Source: Candidatus Aquidulcis sp. (GTDB lineage Bacteria; Chloroflexota; Anaerolineae; Anaerolineales; E44-bin32). Taken from it: a stretch of DNA of 20,531 bases. Numbering within the stretch: the stretch's first letter is position 1; every line of letters starts with the position of its first letter. Under the pieces are notes generated by a model. That model saw only the letters and a program-made list of their open reading frames with translations. It ran no database searches and was not told the origin of the DNA. Location: the NCBI GenBank assembly GCA_020723365.1, contig DYJB01000001.1, positions 1 through 20,531 of the forward strand, in the 5' to 3' direction. A program made the position numbers and the translations under genes. Shown one piece after another: positions 1-4,700 of the stretch.

Positions 1-410
1 GGGCGATGACCCGTGACGGGGCACGGGCTTCTCCGCCGCGCGAGTGCCCGCGCGCACTCTGCACCTGTATGTCTAGTGCGCCATCGTCACTCGGAATCCG
101 TCATGCAGTTGAGGATCACTGCCTCCGCGCGTGTGCCGGGGCGCAGTCTGCTCTTCGGCCTCCAGGGTGCCACTCACAGCCGCGACGCATATCCGGTGAG
201 AGAAATCCGCCGTACACCGCGGGTGCCGAAGTGCCTAGCTCGTCCAAGGGTGGGCGGCATCACATTCGCGGTAGTCTCAATCATCGTGTGAGGGTGGCGC
301 ACAGGACAAGCGGACGGAAGGAACGATCCGGCACTCGCGCGGCGGTCCGCAGCTGCGGATGCGGAGCCGCCACCAACCGCCGCTTGCAGGGGAGAGGGCA
401 CGGGGGGAGC

Positions 411-458
411 CGGGGGGCAAGGGGGAGGGGGATGCAATCCCCCTTCCCCTGCCCCCCG
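411..458. repeat. Long G/C-run inverted repeat (hairpin)
   Basis: The left arm (411-433) begins CGGGGGGCA and ends AGGGGGAT. The right arm is its near-complement, beginning ATCCCCCTT and ending TGCCCCCCG, with a loop of only about three bases. The two 8-9 bp ends pair perfectly and only the centre is imperfect, giving a stem of about 20 bp. It sits about 100 nt past the stop of the minus-strand SDR gene. There is no T-tract on either side, so a classical intrinsic terminator is not shown. A dispersed repeat or a transcript-end stabiliser are alternatives. Confidence 0.6.
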
Positions 459-483
459 AGCACAGAAGCCGACTGCGTATCAC

Positions 484-518
484 GCGGGCCGCTTGCCTCC
501 CGTGAGGTCGCGGCCCGC
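484..518 (-). terminator. GC-rich hairpin downstream of SDR operon
   Basis: GCGGGCCGC (484-492) pairs perfectly with GCGGCCCGC (510-518). Inside the loop a second small stem, CCTC/GAGG, closes a 4-base loop. It lies about 40 nt past the stop codon of the minus-strand operon that ends at 557, the right place for a terminator. No T-run follows on the minus strand, so the function is inferred from position and stem strength only. Confidence 0.35.
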
Positions 519-556
519 AGCATCTCCTCCCGCGTCAAAGCGAGAGGACTTGACTC

Positions 557-1309
557 TCACACAGCGCCGGCCGTGTCCGTCAGGTCATCGACGATGACCG
601 GCAGGCGTCCCTTCCACTCTTCCCATGGGCCTGGCTCGCAGGCCAGCTCGCACATGAAGTGCGCCACGTTGGCCATGCGCGAGTTGTCCGGCTTGAACAG
701 GCTGCTGATCAGGGCGGGGTGGAGCGTGTAGCGAGTGACCTCGCCCTCGATCAGCGTGTCCGGCCGGACGACGACCCATTCCAGGTGCGGGTCGGCCGTC
801 CCGATGGCCTGGCATAGGAAGTCGGCGGCCCGCTGGTTGTCGCCCGCCGGTGGCAAGGCGGCGCGTATGGCCCACAGGAGGGCGCGTTCGAAGCCTGCCC
901 GCCGGCTGTCCGCCCTCGCCGGAGCGTTCACCGAGACGGTGCTCATCAACACCAGGCGCAGCGGGGGTGAGGGCCGCAGCACCTTCGCCGCGCGGGCGAT
1001 GCGCACCACCGCCTGTTCCACCAGGTCGCGCGGGCTGCCGTACACGCCCTGGAAGCTGACCGTGTGGCCGAGGCAGGAGACGACCGCCTGGCAGCCGGCC
1101 AGATGGCGCCGGAGTTCCTCGTCGCTCAGGCTGAGCAGGTCGGCTTCGATGACCTGCACGCCCGGATGGCCGGTGAGCTCCGCCGGCAGGCGAGCGGCTG
1201 AGCGCACGATGGCGCGCACGCTGGCGCCGCGGGCGAGAAGCTGGGCCAGCACGTGCCGGCCGGTCCGTCCGCTTCCGCCGAGGACGAGGATCGTCGGCTG
1301 TGCCGTCAT
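557..1309 (-). CDS. NAD(P)-binding atypical SDR family protein (NmrA-like)
   Basis: A 250-residue cytoplasmic Rossmann-fold protein. Residues 11-17 read GGSGRTG, the glycine-rich dinucleotide-binding loop of atypical (extended-like) short-chain dehydrogenases, after a hydrophobic beta strand. A conserved 'VVSCLG' segment and a later 'VVVRPDTL' strand also fit the NmrA/NAD(P)H-binding family; no complete Tyr-x3-Lys catalytic pair is obvious, as is common there. The frame stays open 45 codons further upstream, but that part is Arg-rich and overlaps the upstream genes. The ATG at 1309 has an excellent GGAGGTGG Shine-Dalgarno sequence and overlaps the stop of the preceding mini-gene (ATGA), so I chose it. 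It is the last gene of the operon starting at 2098. The substrate is unknown: it may be an oxidoreductase, an epimerase-like enzyme or a redox-sensing regulator. Confidence 0.85.
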   Translation of the reverse strand: MTAQPTILVLGGSGRTGRHVLAQLLARGASVRAIVRSAARLPAELTGHPGVQVIEADLLSLSDEELRRHLAGCQAVVSCLGHTVSFQGVYGSPRDLVEQAVVRIARAAKVLRPSPPLRLVLMSTVSVNAPARADSRRAGFERALLWAIRAALPPAGDNQRAADFLCQAIGTADPHLEWVVVRPDTLIEGEVTRYTLHPALISSLFKPDNSRMANVAHFMCELACEPGPWEEWKGRLPVIVDDLTDTAGAV

Positions 1310-1422
1310 CGCACCACCTCCGACTGCGCAGCGGCGAAGCCGCCGTCGATCAGCCACACGGCCAGGACGATCTCCTGCAAGGCCATCGGCGCGTAGCGGA
1401 TGCTCGAGACGACGGTTCTCAC
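1306..1422 (-). pseudogene. 38-codon orphan resembling the C-terminal tail of a DUF4386 membrane protein
   Basis: This short frame starts at GTG 1422, which overlaps the stop of the Xre gene (GTGA), and its own TGA overlaps the ATG of the SDR gene (ATGA). A GGAGGAAAC ribosome binding site precedes it by a normal distance. The product contains 'APMALQEIVLAVWLI', which by memory resembles the last membrane helix of DUF4386 family proteins, normally around 200 residues or more. Everything upstream of that helix is missing and the Xre gene is there instead. The two overlaps and the ribosome site suggest it is still translated, so it is either a degraded gene kept as a coupling bridge or a one-helix mini-protein. 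The family match is from memory and unsearched. Confidence 0.5.
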
Positions 1423-1643
1423 TTCGTTTCCTCCGGATACTCAAAGGCCTCGTCGAGCGGCACGCCGAGCGCGCGGGCGATGCGGAAGGCCATTTCGAGG
1501 GTGGGTGAGTAGCGCCCCTGTTCGATGGCGATGATCGTCTGCCGCGTCACGCCCACCCGGTCGGCGAGGTCGGCCTGCGTCATCTCGCCGGCGGCGAAGC
1601 GCAGCGAGCGGATGTGGTTGGTGACCTTCGTCGGTTTGACCAT
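1419..1643 (-). CDS. Xre/Cro-type helix-turn-helix regulator (small, YozG-like)
   Basis: A 74-residue single-domain DNA-binding protein. The HTH_3 core is clear: 'MTQADLADRVGVTRQTIIAIEQGRYSPTL' spans roughly residues 21-49, with the second (recognition) helix around 'TRQTIIAIEQG', followed by 'ALGVPLDEAF', the usual fourth and fifth helices. Its start lies two bases after the stop of the membrane protein gene, and its stop overlaps the GTG of the next mini-gene, so it is translated as part of one operon. Small Xre regulators of this type are often encoded next to a small membrane protein, as here. It is the natural candidate to bind the inverted repeats over the operon promoter at 2117-2164, which would be autoregulation; this is inferred from position. 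Confidence 0.92.
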   Translation of the reverse strand: MVKPTKVTNHIRSLRFAAGEMTQADLADRVGVTRQTIIAIEQGRYSPTLEMAFRIARALGVPLDEAFEYPEETK

Positions 1644-1645
1644 GG

Positions 1646-2098
1646 CTAGTACCCCCGGCGGTAGAGCACGAGCTTGTAGGTCGCCGAGACCAGCGCGGCG
1701 GTGAGGAAGGACAGGTAGAGCGCGTTGGCGATCCAGAAGTAGTCGGCCTCGAGCATCGTCAGGGCCATCACACCCACCGCCCCGGCCGAGGCGACGTAGT
1801 AGCCGAGCAGGTCGCCGCGGCGGTTGATGTCGGCGTCGCGCTCGTCCTTGCGCTCGATGTCGGCGGTGGCGTCGCGGCCGGCGATCTCGCCGGAGACGGC
1901 CGTCGCGATGGCGGTCAGGATGGCGCCGACGATTGTCAGCACGATCGAGGCGCCGACGGCGATCAGCAGCGGGCGCTGGTAGGCGATCTCGGCGGCGGCC
2001 ACCTCGCCGAGCGGCGTCAGGACAGCGGTGAAGTACGTCGCCGCCACGCCCAGCGTGACGACCAGGTTGACCCAGGTGAGCTTCTCTTCGAACGGCAT
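1646..2098 (-). CDS. Four-helix membrane protein partnered with Xre regulator
   Basis: A 150-residue predicted integral membrane protein with no recognised enzymatic motif. Hydrophobic segments lie at about residues 8-28, 43-68, 96-116 and 120-145. Between the second and third lies a charged loop rich in Asp, Glu, Lys and Arg (ADIERKDERDADINRR), probably cytoplasmic. The start at 2098 (MPFEEK) was chosen over an ATG 11 codons upstream because AAGGAG stands seven bases before it. It is the first gene after the operon promoter and lies two bases from the Xre gene. Such small membrane protein plus Xre pairs occur in many bacteria without an assigned role; a sensing or stress role is possible but not shown here. 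Confidence 0.8.
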   Translation of the reverse strand: MPFEEKLTWVNLVVTLGVAATYFTAVLTPLGEVAAAEIAYQRPLLIAVGASIVLTIVGAILTAIATAVSGEIAGRDATADIERKDERDADINRRGDLLGYYVASAGAVGVMALTMLEADYFWIANALYLSFLTAALVSATYKLVLYRRGY

Positions 2099-2116
2099 GG
2101 CAATCTCCTTGATGTT

Positions 2117-2164
2117 AGGTTTGTTTGACATCAGCCAGTGTAAAGCAAAACAAACCTGATGTCA
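2117..2164. promoter_or_regulatory. Permuted inverted-repeat operator over the promoter
   Basis: AGGTTTGTTT (2117-2126) is repeated in inverse as AAACAAACCT (2148-2157), and TGACATCA (2126-2133) is repeated in inverse as TGATGTCA (2157-2164). The two elements sit in a permuted order, each sharing one T with its neighbour. One copy overlaps the -35 box; the other lies just downstream of the -10 at the transcription start. This places a repressor so that it can block polymerase, and the Xre protein of this operon is the likely binder. Binding itself is inferred. Confidence 0.6.
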
Positions 2165-2165
2165 A
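2137..2165 (-). promoter_or_regulatory. Sigma70-type promoter of the membrane protein-Xre-SDR operon
   Basis: Read on the minus strand, the -35 is TTGACA (2165-2160), the spacer is exactly 17 bases and the -10 is TACACT (2142-2137). This is close to the housekeeping consensus and the best promoter in the window. Transcription would start near 2130, leaving a leader of roughly 30 bases that carries the AAGGAG before the ATG at 2098. Confidence 0.8.
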
Positions 2166-2579
2166 GAGTGTGTTACATGCCAGTTTCGGCTGGGCGGCCT
2201 TGAAGGCGGCGAAATTTGCGGGAGCGGCAATTTGGGCCTGAAGCGTGGGCGGGCAGGCCCAGCCCACAGGCGGCCCAGGCACAAGCGACGGCTGGTAGCC
2301 TGGAAGTCACGGAGGTGCGCCCCGCGCGGCACTTCCCATTGACAGACCCCGCGGCGAAGGCCGTTGCGGTGGTGGCGGCCGGCCGAAGAGCCGTCAGACT
2401 TCGCCGTGGCTCAAGATTCGGAAGGCAGAAGGCGCATCGCGAGCGGTTCGGCCCAGAGTCCTACTTGAGGGGGATAGGGCCGCGGTGCGGCCCGGGAGGC
2501 CGAGGCAGCGCCCGCAAGCGCACCGGTTCCGGTGCGGACCGCTCCCTGCGGCACCGGCCGGCGGGGGAAACCCCGTCGC
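2166..2579. other. Intergenic spacer, no gene seen
   Basis: This spacer separates the end of the methyltransferase gene from the promoter of the Xre operon, both on the minus strand. The long plus-strand frame crossing it is Arg-rich and runs antisense into the methyltransferase, so I do not call it. An 8-bp inverted repeat (CGGCGAAG at 2352-2359, CTTCGCCG at 2399-2406) and two small hairpins near 2519-2575 are the only structures I see. Confidence 0.55.
2519..2575 (-). terminator. Two small hairpins after the methyltransferase gene
   Basis: Five bases beyond the stop of the methyltransferase gene, on the minus strand, is a short CGGGG/CCCCG stem with a tiny A-rich loop (2563-2575). Next comes CGCACCGG/CCGGTGCG (2519-2526 with 2529-2536). 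Position suits transcription termination, but no T-tract follows either stem, so this is only a candidate. Confidence 0.3.
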
Positions 2580-3125
2580 CTACCTCTCTGGATCCGGCGG
2601 GGCGATGCTCTCGGCGGCGTAGATCTCGCCCAGGAAGCGGCTGGGGCAGGCGCCCATCTTGCGCGTCGCTTCGAACCCGCACCGCCCGGCGAGCGCTTCC
2701 CACGCGTCGTAGGCGATCGGGTACGGCACCCAGGCGTTGCCGCGATCGGTGTTGTACTCGACCAGGAGCAGCCGGCCGCCGGGCTTGAGCAGCCCGCGCA
2801 GCGCCTCGACGATCGGCGCCTTCTTGCGATGGAAGTGGAGCGAGTTGGCCATCACGATTCCATCGAGGCCGGGCAGGTCCATCGGCCGGGCGAAGTCGGC
2901 GCACAGGTAGTGGACCTGTGTCTCCGGGAATCGCGAGCGCATGCGCCGTTCCTGTTCGGCCAGGGCGGTTCTGTCGGTGTCGACGGAGTAGAGGATGCCC
3001 TGCGTGCCGAGCAGCTCGGCCAGCGCCAGCGTGAAGGCGCCCGACCCGGACCCCAGGTCGGCCCACGTGCCGCCGGGGCGAGGGACGCCCGGCCGCAGCA
3101 GGTCAACGTGATCGGCGTGGACCAT
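2580..3125 (-). CDS. Class I SAM-dependent methyltransferase
   Basis: A 181-residue cytoplasmic protein with the seven-strand methyltransferase signature. Residues 23-29 read DLGSGSG (motif I, binding S-adenosylmethionine). An acidic end of strand 2 follows in 'YSVDTD', then 'YLCADFA' (motif II region), 'LDGIVMANSLHF' (the motif IV position) and 'LLKPGGRLLLVEY' (motif post-IV), all in the expected order. The start is ten bases after the stop of the NADH dehydrogenase gene, so the two are very likely co-transcribed. No strong ribosome site is visible, which suggests translational coupling. The methyl acceptor cannot be read from sequence. A quinone- or lipid-related acceptor is conceivable because the neighbour is a respiratory enzyme, but this is speculation. 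Confidence 0.88.
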   Translation of the reverse strand: MVHADHVDLLRPGVPRPGGTWADLGSGSGAFTLALAELLGTQGILYSVDTDRTALAEQERRMRSRFPETQVHYLCADFARPMDLPGLDGIVMANSLHFHRKKAPIVEALRGLLKPGGRLLLVEYNTDRGNAWVPYPIAYDAWEALAGRCGFEATRKMGACPSRFLGEIYAAESIAPPDPER

Positions 3126-3134
3126 TGATGCGGA

Positions 3135-4391
3135 TCAGCACGGGGCGTCGTCCTCGGTGATCAGGCGCACGGCGCGGTCATAGAAGAAGTAGTCGACCGC
3201 CCAGTTGACGAGCACGAACAGCCGGTTGCGGAAGCCAATGAGCTGGATCAGGTGGACGACCAGCCAGACGACCCAGGCGGCGAAGCCCTGGAAGGAGAGG
3301 CCGTGGATGTGGGCCACGGCGGCGTTGCGCCCGATCGTCGCCAGCAAGCCGGGATTCCGGTAGCGGAAGGCGACCGGCGACTCGCCGCGCAGCAGCCGTC
3401 GAATGTTGTCGACGGCCGCATCGGCCATCTGCACCGCCACCGGCGCCATCATCGGCAGCGGCTGGCCGGCGTGTTCGAGGTAGGCAGCGTCGCCGATGAC
3501 AAACGCCTCCGGGGCGCCGCGCAGTTGCAGCGTCGGCTCGACCGGGATGCGTCCCTGGCGCCCCGTGGGGATTCCAAGCCTGGCGGCGAGCGGAGCGGCC
3601 CGGGCGCCGGCCGCCCAGACCACCGTTTTGCAGGGGATGATCTCGCCGCCGCGCAGCGTGAGGGCCTCGCCGTCGTAGTCGTCGACCATGGCGCCCAGGC
3701 GCACGCTCACGCCCTTGCGCTCGAGCGTCGCGGCGGCAGCGGCCGAGAGTTGCGCCGGCATGCCGGGGAGCAGGCGGTCGGCCGCCTCCAGGAGCACGAT
3801 CGAGACCTGAGAGAGGTCGAGCGCCGGGAGGTCCTTGGCAAGGACGAGGTGGACGAGCTCCGAGAAAGCGCCGGCCATCTCGACCCCCGTCGGCCCGCCT
3901 CCCACGACGACCAGCGTGAGCAGTGCCCGCCGGACGGCGGGGTGCGGCTCGAGCGCGGCGCGCTCGAACAGGCACAGGACGCGGTTGCGGATGGCGACCG
4001 CATCGGACAGGTCCTTGAGCCCGATGGCGTGCTTCTCGATTCCTGGTTTGCCGAACGTATCCGAGGCTCCGCCGGCGGCCACGATCAGGAAGTCATAGGC
4101 GACCTCGCCGGACGAGGTGTGGAGCGACCTGGCGGCCAGGTCGATGCCCTGGACCTCCGTCAGGCGGAACTCCAGGTTGCGCTGGCCGCGCAGGATAGCG
4201 CGCACCGGTTTGGCGATCTGCTCCGGCTCGAGCCCGGCCGTGGCGACCTGGTAGAGCAGCGGCTGGAACAGGTGGTAGTTGCGTCGGTCGATGAGGACGA
4301 CCCGCGCCTTGGCCCGCCTCAGCTGCCGGGCAGCGCGCAGCCCTCCGAATCCGGCGCCGATGATGGCGATGGTTGGACGATCGATGGTCAT
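3135..4391 (-). CDS. ndh: Type II NADH dehydrogenase (NDH-2), FAD-dependent
   Basis: A 418-residue monotopic membrane flavoprotein predicted to oxidise NADH and pass electrons to menaquinone or ubiquinone without pumping protons. Residues 12-17 are GAGFGG (FAD-binding Rossmann loop), and residues 35-54 carry the NDH-2 hallmark 'DRRNYHLFQPLLYQVATAGL'. A second nucleotide fold for NADH begins at GGGPTGVE (164-171), and 'FVIGDAA' is the C-terminal FAD contact. The last 60 residues hold the hydrophobic and aromatic membrane anchor (VVWLVVHLIQLIGFRNRL). The frame is open far upstream, but only from the ATG at 4391 does it look like this family. GGAG lies six bases before that ATG, and a TAGAAT box is nearby. 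It is followed by the SAM methyltransferase and is divergent from the MalT-like regulator. Confidence 0.93.
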   Translation of the reverse strand: MTIDRPTIAIIGAGFGGLRAARQLRRAKARVVLIDRRNYHLFQPLLYQVATAGLEPEQIAKPVRAILRGQRNLEFRLTEVQGIDLAARSLHTSSGEVAYDFLIVAAGGASDTFGKPGIEKHAIGLKDLSDAVAIRNRVLCLFERAALEPHPAVRRALLTLVVVGGGPTGVEMAGAFSELVHLVLAKDLPALDLSQVSIVLLEAADRLLPGMPAQLSAAAAATLERKGVSVRLGAMVDDYDGEALTLRGGEIIPCKTVVWAAGARAAPLAARLGIPTGRQGRIPVEPTLQLRGAPEAFVIGDAAYLEHAGQPLPMMAPVAVQMADAAVDNIRRLLRGESPVAFRYRNPGLLATIGRNAAVAHIHGLSFQGFAAWVVWLVVHLIQLIGFRNRLFVLVNWAVDYFFYDRAVRLITEDDAPC

Positions 4392-4407
4392 CGCTGGCTC
4401 CGGGTTC

Positions 4408-4413
4408 ATTCTA
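4408..4413 (-). promoter_or_regulatory. Putative -10 box of ndh
   Basis: TAGAAT read on the minus strand, 16 bases upstream of the chosen ATG at 4391. Transcription would start near 4401, giving a very short leader that still contains the GGAG ribosome site. No convincing -35 is visible, so confidence is modest. Confidence 0.4.
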
Positions 4414-4684
4414 CCCAATGGGAAGGCCGGTCTCGGACGCCGGCGCATCGGGCGGATGAGCCAGGCTGAGAGCTGCGCGGCGCGATGGGAAACCATGATT
4501 CGCGGCCCGCCTGCGCGCCGTTGATCCAGCGGCTGTCGTGCGCCGGCGTCGAGGCGGATGCCTTCCTGGGGAGGCGGTGACGATGCGCCCGCCGGGGGAA
4601 TGAGTGGCCTCACGCACACACACGCCGTAGAAACCATCGTGAGCGCATGTGAAGCATCGGCGGCCGTGATGAGGGCATCAGCGC

Positions 4685-4690
4685 GATAAT
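4685..4690 (+). promoter_or_regulatory. Putative -10 box for a leaderless regulator transcript
   Basis: GATAAT ends ten bases before the ATG at 4701. With normal spacing transcription would begin within a few bases of the start codon. There is no Shine-Dalgarno sequence upstream of that ATG, and the N-terminus fits the family at this exact start. A leaderless mRNA is therefore the simplest reading. No -35 is evident. Confidence 0.45.
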
Positions 4691-4700
4691 CCCTCTCAGC

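Larger units (their letters stand above)
1..556. other. Intergenic stretch without a convincing gene
   Basis: No reading frame here has a recognisable domain or a good ribosome binding site; the open frames are low-complexity Arg/Pro/Ser-rich shadows typical of GC-rich DNA. What the stretch does hold is structure: a 14-bp perfect palindrome at 346-359, a run of G tracts from about 389, a long imperfect hairpin at 411-458 and a 9-bp-stem hairpin at 484-518. The last two lie just beyond the 3' end of the minus-strand SDR gene that stops at 557, so they may end that transcript. I cannot tell what lies beyond the left edge. Confidence 0.6.
4392..4700. other. Divergent regulatory region between ndh and the MalT-like regulator
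   Basis: This gap of about 310 bases separates two divergent genes. It holds a TAGAAT -10-like box for ndh at its left edge and a GATAAT box for the regulator at its right edge. In between are a small ATGG-GAAA-CCAT stem with a GNRA-type loop (4485-4496) and a short CA repeat near 4612-4625. No gene is apparent; the open minus-strand frame through it is a GC-driven continuation. Confidence 0.55.

Noticed and set aside
6..731. 241-codon plus-strand frame at the left edge
   Set aside because: Composition is typical of a chance frame, and the frame runs antisense into the SDR gene. No domain is visible.
735..1508. 257-codon plus-strand frame opposite the SDR and Xre genes
   Set aside because: Antisense to recognised genes, Arg/Ser/Thr-rich, and without a ribosome site.
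2216..2788. 190-codon plus-strand frame in the spacer before the methyltransferase
   Set aside because: Arg-rich chance frame ending antisense to the methyltransferase. No ribosome site.
4612..4627. Short CA repeat
   Set aside because: Only a few units long; it occurs by chance and has no sign of function.
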